Assembly (NCBI GenBank): GCA_963995525.1
Contig: OZ023210.1
Span: forward strand, 6,799,211-6,863,210
Origin: Escarpia spicata
Lineage: Eukaryota; Annelida; Polychaeta; Sabellida; Siboglinidae
Length of the DNA: 64,000 bases
Direction: 5' to 3'
The position numbers and the translations under genes were made by a program. Shown piece by piece: positions 12,597 to 27,500 of the stretch; the first letter of the stretch is position 1; each line of letters opens with the position of its first letter. The notes below the pieces were generated by a model. It had not been told where the DNA came from. It was given only the letters and a program-made list of their open reading frames with translations, and searched no databases.

Positions 12597-15500
12597 TTGT
12601 GTGCGTGCGTGTGTGTGCTTGCATGCGTGCGTGCCTGTGTGCGCATGTCGTGCGTGTGTGCGTGTGTGCGTGTGTGCGTGTGTGCGTGTGTGCGTGTGTG
12701 CGTGTGTGCGTGTGTGCGTGTGTGCGTGTGTGCGTGTGTGCGTGCGTGCGTGCGTGCGTGCGTGTGTGCGTGTGTGCGTGTGTGCGTGTGTACGTGTGTG
12801 TACGTGTGTGTGCCTGTGGTGTGTGTGTGTGTGTGTGTGCATGTGTCTATACCCAAGGCTACATCTAATCTCAGTGCGCCTCTTAATGTAGCCAATGATT
12901 TCTGGAATAGAAGTTTCAAAGTAATAATCGATACATCCAGGAGGAGGACTGTTAATGAGTAGCTCCAGTCTTATACCAAATCTCTCCAGTGATGTTGACA
13001 GTGGCATGAAGATACGTACTTAATGCACATTCGCAGGTAACAAATGTCATCCATGGTACTGAGGTTAGAGCAGATACGTACTTGATGCACATTCGCAGGT
13101 AACAAATGTCATCCATGGTACTGAGGTTAGAGCAGATACGTACTTGATGCACATTCGCAGGTAACAAATGTCATCCATGGTACTGAGGTTAGAGCAGATA
13201 CGTACTTGATGCACATTCGCAGGTAACAAATGTCATCCATGGTACTGAGGTTAGAGCAGATACGTACTTGATGCACATTCGCAGGTAACAAATGTCATCC
13301 ATGGTACTGAGGTTAGAGCAGATACGTACTTGATGCACATTCGCAGGTAGCGGTTTCATTGACCTCGTGACACAGACTGGACTCTCCCACACATGGGTTG
13401 GCATCGCGACAGGTGCTTGCTTCAAGACTGCAGTTCTTTCCAAACGTCCAACCCACGCACCTGGTGGAACATATGCGACATTCAACATTTGGTGCAGCAC
13501 GCACTACGGACGTAAATGACCAGGGAGCTCTGTTTTGTCACTGTGATAAGGATTGACCTACACATTTTGTTATTTTTATCTATCCCTCTACCAATTTGGG
13601 AGGGCAATATTAGCATGTACGACAACCGTATTTTATGTTACATATACTATCGGATTACAACCACATATGTTCAGACATGTGTATTAAAAACCTACCTGCA
13701 TTTTGGATTACTGTTTATGCATTGTGTCATGAAAGAAAGCGACTTACTGACAGTAGTAGTCAGAGAATATGCTGTGACATATCGCCCCGTTCTCACAATA
13801 GTTTGATTGGCAGCTGTCTATGATCATTTCACACCGGGCTCCTTCCCATCCCACAGGACACTGGCACTGGAACTTGTTCTCCTGGTCCAGACAGGTGCCG
13901 CCATGGTAACATGGATTGCTCTCGCAACCGTTAACAATCACCTGCAAGATCACACATATCCATCCACTTGCAGCATATATTTATCAATCGACGGGTAACA
14001 AGATTAAATACAAAAAACACGTATATGAAATTACATTAAATATTATATAATAATTAACAACGAATGAGCACGGATGAGCATTACTTTTCAGATGATGACT
14101 AAATATTTTAATCATATGTTTTGCGTTACGAACTATGTATGTTCATCATTTAACAAAAATGTGGGTTTGTCTTCCTTCAGGTGTGACCACGGTTCCGCAG
14201 AGATTGCACCAACCTGACAGTTCTGTCCTGTGAATCCAACTTTGCAATGGCATTCGTACCCATATGTGAGATCCTCACATCCGGTTGGTTTTGTTCCCGA
14301 AGGGTTACACGGATTGGTTAGGCATTCATTTGTCTCAGTGTTAGCTGTAGCATCTAAGCGGATAACAAGAGTAAGCACGATTGTAACCCATGACAACAAG
14401 CCAGTGACAAGTGAACAAAGAAGTTATTATGTCATTAAACGTCAAAACATTGTTTCTTTACGTAATACATCACTTAATATCTAACCCAACATTACAACAC
14501 TTGATAAACAACTCAACACAGAACATTTGCACAAATAAACAACACAACACAGACAATTTGCACAAAAGGTGCAGTTCATTTCTCATCTCTCATTAACCAT
14601 AATTATGGAATAGACAAACAATAATTAACTTACCACAAATAAGAAACACGACTAATTTCTAATAGTGTTGCTGCTTTCCTGTATCGTACGCGTTTTAATG
14701 TTGCTAGACGTAACGGTTATTACCACATGGCTGATGGAAATAACACATTTAGAATGCACTCACACTTGGTACAGAACTATATATGCAATCTCTCTGATGT
14801 CGTATTAACGAATCCACTGAGTGCCACATGTGGTGGACACTCTGTAGCCGGGTATGCCTTATACATACTTGTTATTACGAGCTGCGTGCATTACTATGGT
14901 GTCACACAGGAAATCGAAAACTGTCCGAAACTATGTAACACATATAAAGATAAGTTCTTATCCAGCGCTGTATCCGGTCCTCATTGAAGATTCAAGATTC
15001 AATCATTGTGTTGTCCGTTTACATTGCATTAAAAACTGAAATTTACCTTTAGCTGCACATTGAACATTACTACTTCTCAGAGCGCTTACACTTCACACCC
15101 CGGCAGTCATGTTCACTGGAACACCAACCTAAATAGTTTGCCACGTATTCACTAAAGCTGGAATTACTGTGTGAATAGTATTCGTACACAAAACATTACC
15201 ACTGTCTATCACCAGGTATTAATTCAAACAGCTGAGTGACCTGACATTTAAGCCCGTGATCTCCTGATTGAGAACCAGATCTCTAACTATTACGACACTG
15301 CACCCCACATCCTCTTAACTATTACGACATTGCACCCCACATCCTCCTAACAACTACGACACTGCACCCCACATCCTACTAACTATTACGACACTGCACC
15401 CCACATCCTCCTAACTATTACGACACTGCACCCCACATCCTCTTAACTCATTTCGTATACTATATACCTGTAGACTTATTTGGTGCAGTCACATAGACGG

Positions 15501-18500
15501 CTTAACAAGAAAACAAGTCTACAATACCTTTACAAAAAGGGATGCTATATCCAAATGTCTGATTGGCGTTGCATTGAATTGTGGCAATTCCGTTGATCTC
15601 GTAACCACTTTCACAAGTTACAGTTATGTGATCTCCCAATACAGCTTTGTTTTTGTCCACTGACCCATGGCTGATATGAGGCAATGGACACTCCAGCTCT
15701 GTAAACATACATACATGCATACGTAAACATACATACACACGTACACACGTACACACGTACACACGTACACACGTACACACGTACACACGCACACACGCAC
15801 ACACGCACACACGCACACACGTACATACGTACATACGTACATACGTACATACGTACATACGTACATACGTACATACATACATACATACATACATACATAC
15901 ATACATACATACATACATACATACATACATACGTACATACGTACATATATACTTACATACATACATACATACATACATAATATACTTAGGTCGATTCAAC
16001 TGGCATATCATCATATAACTGGGAATGCAGCATAATACATAAACACTATCATTTCAACAATCTTACATCCTCTCATGGTGCAACAAACCAAGCACATAAC
16101 TTATTACCATCACGATGACACGATCTGGAGACCACCACACAATTATCTCAGGTGGTAGAAAGGCCCACCTGAATAGTAGAACTTACAAGAACAAATAATT
16201 AGATAACTCTATCCAAATACCGTTGTGGTTTCTAAATTATCGCCAATTGGTGGATCAGAGGCTAGTGTACCAAGGACTCGAATTCGCAAATAGAGAGGCG
16301 AACACAACTTGGCACCTGGGAGGATATGCACTTACACTGCCTCCGTGTTAGTGGACTGAAGTACAAGGATTATGCACACGCTTACGTCTACTATCTAAAC
16401 CGATTTTCATTACCATTTGTGCATATTTGAAGTTGCTAATCAAACTGCATCCTGTCAGTGATAAGTATTCAAAATTTGTTAATTACAATGTCACAACAGC
16501 TATTTCATCCTACACAAACTTGCTTTGTAATATATCAGGGTTGGCATAGCTCATCTACTGGTGTCATACGTACTTTGACACTGGATCTCCTCACTGCCAG
16601 ACCATGATGCGTCCTCCTGACAGACGATCACCGGGCTTCCCGTCAACTCGTAGCCATCGTTACAGGTAAACTTCACCACAGACCCGTAAGACTCTCCATC
16701 CCCAAACAACGTTTCCTTCTTTCCATCGCTGATCATTGGTTTTTGTGGGCATTTGATAGCTGCAAAGGACACATAACTGTACAATGTAGCTGCTGTAATT
16801 GTTACAGGTATAGCATTATGGATAACGTTATATTCTTTAATACTAGCCAGGATGCAGATATTATGATATAATTTATTGCATGAATGTGTGTGTTTGCATA
16901 CGTGCATGCGATGAATGACTGATATGAGAGAATCATAAACATTAACATTATGAAACTAGAATAAATTATCTAACCAAACTTTCCATTGGTACTACAATCA
17001 AATGTGCATTGTGGTGTCAAAGGCAACCATACTATAGAGTGAACACACACCGTTGAAATGTAGCGTTAACAACAATTACCAAAAAAAACATTAACTAGAA
17101 TGGACGTGGTAACCAGAAGTATTAACTAGAAGTTGTCGTTGGTTATAACTGCTTATTCTAACCCCACGCAACACCACATTTTGGCGAAGAGGGTAGCCAG
17201 AACCGTTATGAACATGTGCTAAAAGGTAGTAAGCACATATACACGTCCATGCCATTTTGAACTGACGTTCCTATAGCTACACACGGCGAGTGGGTCATTG
17301 CCGCTGACGAATTTGACACGCCATAGCCGCATCCGGACATCGCCATATTAACGTTATCTTGTAATACACTCTTGATTCAGCATGGCAGTTGTAGTAAGTG
17401 GTTTGGCGGTGAGCGTTTGTTCGTATTTAACACAACTGATATTTCTGAACTGGCGAATAATTTGAAAAACTGGAAATGTTCCTTCGAGATCTATGTCATC
17501 TTTGCTACGGACACACAGCCGCTGTAGGAGCTGACATATGACAAAGTGGAAATGGACCAGGGAAGAACAAAAGGCGTTCCATGAAGTTAAGAGACGACTC
17601 ACGGAGGGACCGACCATGGCATACTACAGGTTAGACGCAGACACGTGTGTTGTGACTGATCCTTCACCTGTTGGTCTGGGAGCAGTCCTTCAACAAAAGC
17701 AAAAAGATGGGCAGTATGAGCCAGTGTACTATGCCAGCAGGAAGTTCCGTGACCCACACACCATGTACTCCCAGTTTGAGAAGGAAGCCTTAGCCGTGAT
17801 GTGGGCCTGCGAAAAATTTCTTCTGTATCTCTACGGCAGAGAATTTGAAGTACAGATCACAAGCCCCTGATACAAGTGTACGGAGGGCAGGCTAGGCCCC
17901 CAATTGCGAGATTGGCTGTTGAGCCTAAAACAATACACCTTCACAATCAAGTATATTCCAGGACGGCAAACCTCAGCCGATGAGCTGAGTAGACTGCCGA
18001 TGGAAGAAAGCGAGACAGAGTCGGGCGTCAGCGTTGAGGATTACGCCTACTCCGTTGTGGCAGACACTGTACCCGCAGCTATGACGACCAAACAAAGCGA
18101 ACGCGAGTCGGCCAAAGATCCGTTGTTATCAGAAGTACAACGTGGAGTCCAAGAAGACAACTGAACCGATCTTGAGCATACAGCGTTCAAGGCTGTGCGA
18201 GGTGAGTTGTGGGTCATGGGTAAAAATTTTATGAGAGAAAGTCACATCGTGATCCCATAGAAGTTGCAAAGACAAGCCTTGATCCTGGCTCACGAGGACC
18301 TCCAAGGCATTGTGCGCACCAAGGCCAAGTTGAGGGAGAAAAAATGGTGGCCGAGAATGGATAGGGACGTTGAAGCTCTTATCCATGCCAATTGGTGAGT
18401 GGCCGACCACGTCCCGAGCCAATAAGTCGACACCACTGCCACACAGACCATTGGATGACATCGCAATTGATCTATGTGGACTACTGCCAAAAGGAGTAAG

Positions 18501-21500
18501 TCTTCTGGTAGTCGTCGACTATTTCTCCTGGTGGCCAGAAGTAGTGTGGATGCGCAACATGAATGCGCAGAACATTATGAAGTGCTTGGTGACCATGTTC
18601 GCCACACATGGTCTGCCATTCAACGTGAGGAGTGACAACGGACCACAGTTTGTTGCTGCAGAATTTGAAGGATTTCTCGAGTATCTAGGGATACAGCATT
18701 CGAAAGGCGTCCCGTACTGATCACGAGGCAACGGGGAAGTGGACGCTTTAACTTTACTCTGATGAAGGCCATCAATATTGCAGAGGTAGAATAGAAGGAC
18801 TGGAAGAGAGAACTGCAGAATTCCATGTTCCAATACCGGACCACCCCACACACATTCACACGTGTGAGTCCAGCGGATATTCTGGTTGGACGTAAACTCA
18901 GGAACAAGTTGCCGAAAATGCAGATGACAGCAGAGCCCATATGAGTTGCTGTGGCAAATCGAGAAAGAGTACGCAGACAAGAAGAGAGGTGCTGAAGAAG
19001 GCGACATCAAGGTTGGCGACCGAGTGATACTCAGGCAAAACAAGCAGAACAAGCTAAGCACACCGTACGAGCCAGAGCCGTGTGACCTCGTGAACCGTGA
19101 AGGCAATGCCGTGACTATCCAAAGAGGAGACGAGCAGCGAAAGATGAGAAACATAGCACATATGAAGAAGCTGAATAACAGCCCGGAGATGGACGAAGAA
19201 CTTGCAGTAGCTCCTGTTGTCGTCGACACAAATGACGGAGGGAGTGAAGCCAGACCTACCAGTGATGCATGACACGCCTGCTGTGCCGTCCACGCCCCCA
19301 GTGCGTGCGAGGGTGGATGAAAGACTATGTGAAGAAATATACTCTGTGATGTGTTAGCACCTGCCAGACCAATGGGCAATAAACCCCACTGGCCAGTAGA
19401 GTGCTAAAGCAATGAGGAAAATGTTGTATCAAATAATCTTTAAACAGTTTCAGTAACAATGTAAGAACAATGACTCTTTGAAGTAAAACAAAAGGGAGAT
19501 GTTGTGTATTCCCATTTCCGGCTACCCGTGCTGACTTTTCGTCTAATTGGAGTTGGGTTATTGTTCTGTAGTATGCTGACGAATACATGTGTTAACTAGA
19601 AGTTGTCGTTGGTTGTTCTTCCGTATTCTAATCCCACGCAACACCACATAAACCTTTAAAAAAAAGTATGTTTAGATGTTGTAATATCATTGTACAGTGC
19701 TGGCACATAAAGTTATGTATTGCTATTGACACTACATATCCCACAACACTGTTATAATTTTGGTTTCCAGGATTGTGAAAATGCCTACAATATAGTATAG
19801 ATTTTTTTCCAAATAAGATGCTGATCATTAGACATGTCTCCACGTCTACTTACTGGTATGCAAGTTTAGTGATATTGTGAATGATAACATTATGACTCAT
19901 CTAGTACAGAACCTTTATGTAATATTGACTTACGATTGCAGGTCGGTTCATCTTGCCACTGACCATCCTCTTTACAAGTGATAGTATCCTTTGAGATCCT
20001 GTATCCTCCGTAACATTTGTACGTGACCGTGTCACCAAATCGAACTCCTGTTGAACTCTCGGTGTAACCATTGTCAATCAGAGGAGCTTGTCCGCAGTAT
20101 TTGGCTGAATAGAGATAATTCAACATTTAAATGATCAGCAAGCTGATTCTGAAATGTCTTACTCTTGATTGTATCATAAGGTTAACCATTTGTGAGTGTA
20201 TACTATGCTAAGCCACTGTTACGTACATGTCCCCTGCTAGTTTGTTGTTTTGTAACATATGCTTTTTGTGAATGTATGGATTCAGTTTGCTCAACATTTC
20301 AGTTAAATAACAGATCCCAGAGAGCCTAACTGTGGTTCACTTGGTAATTTTTCAGCTGTTCATTGACGTTTTTGACAGAACCCCTAAAATGCATTACATT
20401 TAACTGATGTCTTTGAGAGAATCCCAAAGTAGCCACACAGTTAGGTCAGTAAGAGAAATGAAAGTTATTGAAATGTCAACATACAATTACAGACGTGTAA
20501 CCACTGTTTCAACAATGTTGTTGGCTAACTAAAATTACTGCAATTATTTTTTAAAGAATCTATATTAGGTATATTTAAAAAAAGATAACTTGTGTAATGT
20601 TTGTTTGTGGTTGCCCCAAGTTAGTCGTTGCTTCGTGGCTTCAACATTCAAACATAAATAATCCCATTCATAACTTGTGTTGTGTTTAAGAGTTACCAAA
20701 GGGCAATCAATTAATTCCCCACACAAATTCACACCTCACTTATCTCCATAGAGACGAACTGAAAAAACCAATGGCACCACTGGTGGATAATATAATACAA
20801 CGTACATCAACTCTTATTTTGCTGAACAATTCTATATCCAAAACAATGTGTGCCTGTTCCTTGCAAGAAATACACAACACCAACGATAAGACTGACCGAT
20901 ATTTTACAATATTCATAGCCAAGCATTAGAATAAAAACAATTGATCGACTTGACGTTTGAATAGTTACATACATGATTGAGCATGTGTTGGCATAGATAA
21001 ATGATTGTTTCAGAACTTGACAATACAATTGCAGGGATCGTTTATGTGTATAACTGTTCACTTTATTCAAATTATGTCTGGAACTCATGGTTGCAGATTA
21101 CACCATTACAATAAACAAAATTATTAACCAATGAACTGTGTGCAGTACCGTGAAGCTTCTAAAACAGGAAACACAAACATCACACATTTCATGAAAACAA
21201 GTGTAGGTATTTGCCATCCTGTAATTAGTTATATGTTATTTCAGCAGGCTCTGTTGAAATGTCACCTACCTTCACACTGTGGCACCTGTTTCACATCCCA
21301 GCCTTCACTCATGCACGTCATGACCACACTAGTCTTCCCAGCGTGTTCTTCCTGTGCGAAGTGATGACCAGATTTACATGACACAGTGATAGTGTCTCCC
21401 ATGTTCGTTGTGTATGACACCGGACTGTTGGTTGTGTCTTTATTAAAGCTTGGGTCAGGACAACCTGCAAAGAAGACCATTTAATCACCTTTTCACATAC

Positions 21501-24500
21501 AACATATTACAATCTGCAGTAGGGAAGCAAGAGGATTATCTGGACTGCTATGGAGGAAGTTGCAACAGCATCAAAATATATAGTGTCTTGTGTATGTGTG
21601 CATTGTTTCTCTTATCAAGACTGATCCTCTTCATTAACGTGGGTATTTTACCTGATTCACCATTGAGATGCTCTGGACTAATAATGTGATGGTTTCCTAA
21701 TGGCAAGACATATATTCTCTGAACTTAAAGGATGGTCGTTTTCCAATAGCTTATTTTGTTACTGATTCTCAGAACCAACAACAATTCCCAGATACTCTAT
21801 GAATCCAATATGTGGCTAGGTCTGACAAAGCTTACAAAGCATCACACCATATCAAGGATTGAACTAACACACCGTGAGAAAACACAGCCTTGAAGCCTTT
21901 CGCGTTGGTGATGGCACTGCTTGTCATCTTGATGAAGAATCGTCCCGTTGACGATGTTCTTGTTGGCGGTGCTGTTTTACTGTATTTACCAACTTTGTTG
22001 CCATCATCAAACAGCTAAAAAAATATGTATAAAGATTTTATATATAATATTCGATACTTTAAACACACGCATGCACTCAGACACACATGCACAAATCCAA
22101 TGAGATCAAGCTTTGTATGACATCAGATATCACAATCAATTCATGATATTGGTTAACCTCTTGAAATTTGCTTGTTAAGCTACCAATTGTTTTTGCACTG
22201 GTTTATTACAAAATCACACAATCCAAGAATAAATGTAGGCAATTCAAAATATATTCCTCTATAAAAAGCATACCTCAACAAAGTCCTTGTCGTCTCCCAT
22301 AACAAAGTCATCAAACTTGAGCTGCATGCTCCTGCTGTTGGGCTCTGTGATGTTCCACCTGCAGATCTGGTAGTTGGGATAGTTGATGCTGCCATAGCCT
22401 GGCGACATCACTATTCCACTTGATGCTGTGATGACTCCTCCACATCCTCAACACAGACACAAAGAGTTTCAGGACAGAAAATTCATCTTCACATTGGCAT
22501 CTTCAGAGCAGCAAATACAGGCCATTTGGTCAAACATGAGGTCAAGGCCAATTGTCCTTCACTTTTCCAGATTTGTTGCCAAGGCCAATTATCCTTCACT
22601 TTTCCAGATTTGTTGTGGACACTACCAGTATATGGCAAGGTCGTGTTGGCCAAGAAACACTGTTTACTTTCCAGGGCACTGTGCACATGGGTGCGTGGCC
22701 ATCGCCAAATTTGAGGCTTGGAAATAATTTTATGTCAATGATAGTCTAGGTTTTTATTAACAATATTATCATTCTGATTTTCAAAATCATCACATTGTAA
22801 CAACTAAATGCTTTTGCAGTGTTGATATTGTTATTTAAAAAACACTTAAAGCAGACATAGACAATTTCCTGATCATGAATGTTAAAATGAAGCAAAGCTA
22901 TACATTTTTTTGAAAAGGTAATACAATGGTGAGGCAGATATGTTTGATGGGCATCACATGTGATGGCATATTCACACCGCTACATCAACAACAGAGGAAT
23001 TAATTCTAGGAACCCCGTTATGCAAAAAACCTACTATAAACATTACTGAAATGACATAAAATAATATCAATTTTAATTATACGATTTTTCCAATAGCTAG
23101 CCATATCAATCTCTGCTGATGTGAACAATCCATTCTAGAGGTCTTCCTATTACAAAATGTTGGTTTGGATACAGATTCAAGTGAACAATCGACACGAGAG
23201 TTTCAGGACAGAATATATGTATTCTTTATTTTTATATCACGGCAACAAATACATCTTCACACTGGCATCTTCAGAGCAGCAAATACAGGCCTTGAATTTG
23301 GCCAACGTGGGGGCAATTGGACAGATTTTAGAGGGCGCCACCACTATTAGGCATGGCCATATTGATCATGAAACACCATTTAATATTCAGGGCATTGTGA
23401 CATGGCAGCGTGGCCACCGCTGCTGCTTCCAAATATGTCATCAATAGTCTATGTCTGTATTAACAGTTTCAGAACTTTCACGTTTCCCATTGTCACAAAT
23501 GAATATGTTTGCAGTGTAAATTTATATTTAAAAAAACTTAAATCAAACCTCACTAAAAAATGTTCCCAATAACGAATGTTAAAATATGGCCAAACTATAG
23601 TTTTCTGTAAGGGTAATAAAATGATGACGCAGATATTGTTTTATGGGTATCACGTTTATTTGGTATATTTGCGTTGCTACACAAACAGACAGTGGAATTG
23701 TTGAGGAGCTCATTTAAAGTTTATGCAAAAAACAAACCACTCTAAACACTATTAAAAGGACATAAAATGACAGCAATACTAGGTCAGTGTATTCACCTTC
23801 AATGTATAAGCACTTGAAGCCTTTTCCATTGAACTGTTGCTGGGTGTGAAGATACAGTCTCACTGCTTTTGAAGTGGAGACAACAATGCTTGTGCTGATA
23901 TCAGTGCCTTCAAATTTGGCCAGCAATGGAGCAGCAGCTTTGTCACCATCACGAATCTCCAAGTAGCTGTCACCACCAAGGTCCAAGTCCTCTATCTATG
24001 ACAACAAACAAACGTAGTGGCGATGCTGATGAACTTTCAGTATTGTATGTCTGTTTTGGTTGTTTCTAAAAATAACCATGATTATCAGCAGAGGATGCGA
24101 TAAAAAGTAGGAGAATAACTGTTGTTTCACATTGTTAGAATTACCTGCGTGATGAAATGTAGGTAGGTGCATGTCTGCTCTAAGTATATGTGTAAGAAGT
24201 GAATAATTAATGTGATTCTTGACACCGTGTTTCAGGCATTAAATATGTCATATTAGACAGCAATTAATAATGCTACAATTGTGCGTTGTGTAGCGTTATC
24301 TCCTCCACGGTGCTACGGTCCACTCGCCTCTTTCTATCTTATTTGTTTCCTTGGGTCATTAGCTTCTCATCTACCAACTGGAAATGCTTATCAAGAATGC
24401 AAAGGTAATTTTTTTACAATTTGGGGCTTTTGTGCTATTATATTCAATTTACTGGGAAGTTACCAGCTGCATGCAATACCATATGGTGATAACATAATAG

Positions 24501-27500
24501 TGATAACAGCTGCCCTGGTTTATCCCTCCATGGGTGGAAGTAAGCTAGTCAGACACCAATATCTATTCTATGACAATACTATATGACACTTCTGTGTTTC
24601 TCAAGACATTACTCAACTTACAATACTGTCAACATCACAGTGACATGGCGCAAAAGTAATATTTTACCTGCAGAGTGATGACCTTTCGCAACCCCTCGGC
24701 ACGGATGACCCATACTTCTCGTAGGCCGGGCAGCACCATGTTAGGGTACGAGGGTGATTGGATGTACTGTTTAGTTCCAGAGGCAGTCAGATCAAGACGT
24801 CCCCCATTCTCTACAGCTGATTCTGTGAAGCAACAGTAATTGCTACCATGATATTTCTTCGAAATAGGACAGAGGAAGCACAATCTTCTCTCACTGTCTC
24901 TCACTCTCTGCCCCCTCTCTTTTCTTTCATATCAGTTATTATGCTTACATTATATATTATCAGATCATCCTAACAATTATTTCCGTTTTACCTAAGGTTA
25001 AGCTTCAGCATATAGGAGTGAACACTGCATAATCAGTTTTAAAAGTTTCAAATTTTAGTCTTCAGTTGTCATAAAAAGTTAAATTTCAACTAGTTTCATG
25101 AATACTACTTGCATTATTAATGATATGCCAAAATACTGCAAGAATGGGTATGCTGGTATCATAAAAAAGATAGTTCTACTGATACCACGAAACATGACAT
25201 CAACAATACTTGAATCTCAACAACTGCACTGGACTCACTTGCTTTCCAATCAGCAGAAAAACCATTCTTCTGCACTTCTTTGTCACTGGTAAGTTTCACA
25301 AACATGTAGTTATTTGGGCTGTAGAAGACGGGTATCGTATTGGGGTTTTCTGAGCCAGATAAACGTGCGACCATCTTGGCCGTTGCCTCCGTCTTCCCGC
25401 CAACCCAAACTTGCACCTCGTCACAGTTCGTTTCTGTGTATAAGGCAGTAAACTGAAGCAAAATGAACCCACCTCTTACCTGCATTATTGAAGTAGGTTT
25501 GTAGAGAAATGAACAGTAACAATAGTAAACACGGACTCATATATTCCTGACAGAGAAAAATGGCATGCCTTACTGATAACAGCAGAAGAATGATTTTATA
25601 CACACACGTTGGTGTTAATGCACCCATTATTATGATGTAACTACAGCAAAGTAAAGTGTAAAACATACTTCGAAATTGTTATTAACAGTACCTTGTTTGA
25701 TTCGTCTGACTATGATGCAAATAATACGTGTTATTCCTACCACACCATTGGTGAAATACGTGCAACAAACCACCTACCGTAAGTTCAAGTCTAGTTCCCT
25801 CTGGTCCCTCCAGGGTCCATCGGCAGGCGGAGTTGGCTTTGTAGGGAGTGGCAGTTTGAATAATACCAGGTGTTGTCTTCAGGTATGTGCATTTGTCAGC
25901 TGACAAAACAAAACAACACATTTATCTGATGTTCTCAATTACAGAAAGGTCAACTTAGTAAATCAATAAGGTGACGATTGATAGGTCACAGTACGTCTAT
26001 AATTTAGGTCCTGTTTGGAGACATTCATCACCAAGAGGTTATATTCTGAAAAGCTCCACACATTCCAAATCCATCAGTCAATCTAACTATAATATAATCG
26101 AGCTGGTACGTGTGATAAGGCGTGCATGCATGCGTACGTGCGTGCGTGCGTGCGTGCGTATATGTGTGTACTATGTGTTTGAAGAACGCATATAGTACAC
26201 ATTTGCCGATCCAGCAATGTGACTACGAATACCAATAACTACAAAACAAAAGTGAAATACGTTGCATTGATATATCTTAGCACCTTTTGCTGTGCAATCA
26301 TTACTTAAGTAAACTGCATTGTCCCTGGTCCCAAATTTAAATACTTATAACAAAATTCAATATTGACAGAATACGTCCTTTAAAAACACTTACAACAGTC
26401 GAGTTCATCAGAAAAGTCCCCGCAATCGTCCATTCCATCACAGACTGCGTTCTTCTTGACACACTTGCCATTGATACAACGGAAGAACCCTGCAGACATG
26501 CTCAGTTTCTCATTAGGCGTCCAAAGGAACACATGAGCATTCAAATATGTCTCAGAAGTTGTAGTCTACAACAATTTTTCTTTGCAAACTCGTTGCTTTT
26601 TATGTTGCTAATAAATTACTGACGACGTATTCCGTCCTCGTACTTAACGTAACATGTTTTATGGAGAAAGAATATACCAGTGTACAAATGCAAAACGCAG
26701 AATGCCATGTTACATTTGTTAAAATACGCAGCGTAGAGACTTGTGAACAATATTAGCGTAGTAAATACATTCAGAACAATAGGATCTTAAGAAAAGTGCA
26801 GACAATCTTGCTATTAGAACTTCACATTGTCATGGACTCACCGCGTAGACAGGCTGGGGCACGGCAGACGTAGGACAAGGCTTCCTGGCAGGAACTGAGC
26901 GACCACGCGTACTTGTAATATTGTTTCTCATCGATGCTGACGTACGTGCAGCTTTTGTCGTCCCCTTTTGGCTGACCTGCGCTCCAGTAGCCGTAAGAGT
27001 GGTCATGTTTGCCTACAACGTTAGTCAACTTTTAAATCACGTGTATAACTGTTAGTAATATGTCAAGATATACCTTTTACTTCAATTTGAAATATAATTA
27101 TGTGCAAATGCGATAGAACAGTTTTGGAGAATGACACATTGTACTTTTATTGACTTATTGACGATAATGTTTATATAATGAAGAATGCCATAACCAATAG
27201 ATATTGAGAAGTAAGAGTCGGCAAGAAAATACTACAACAGCTACTCCTTCAAACAAATAGTTACGTAATATATATTCTGAAGTGTGTCGTGGTTTTACGT
27301 TCTATGTTGTCATAATCAATTTCTACCAACATATATTATAAAACTACTGCACTAAGTAGCATAAGAGTTAAATGCATGCAACATGCTTATATTAGGCTTA
27401 AGTCATGTATTTTCACAAACTACACAATCTTTCCTAGTGGACTTTATAATAATAAATACGATATCACACTGCACTTGGAGCATACAGTGGGTGAAAGTAA

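Larger units (their letters stand above)
17093..19648 (+). mobile_element. Ty3/Gypsy LTR retrotransposon, internally deleted
   Basis: A 149-bp 3' LTR (19500-19648, TGTTGTG...ACCACA) follows a purine tract AAAGGGAGA. A partial, diverged 5' LTR ends at 17178 with the same CGCAACACCACA. Between them are RNase H and integrase pieces, broken by stops; gag, protease and most of reverse transcriptase are missing. It is inserted antisense to gene B, between sushi exons 2 and 3. It cannot be active. Confidence 0.88.

Noticed and set aside
12359..13007. Open frames of up to 209 codons with His-Thr or Cys-Val runs
   Set aside because: They are readings of the GT/GCAGCAC microsatellites. The same holds for 15502-16014, 32201-33264 and 60782-61436.
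15283..15449. Regular short repeats reminiscent of a CRISPR array
   Set aside because: Units are directly adjacent with no unique spacers, in an animal intron. The same applies to the 62- and 68-bp arrays.
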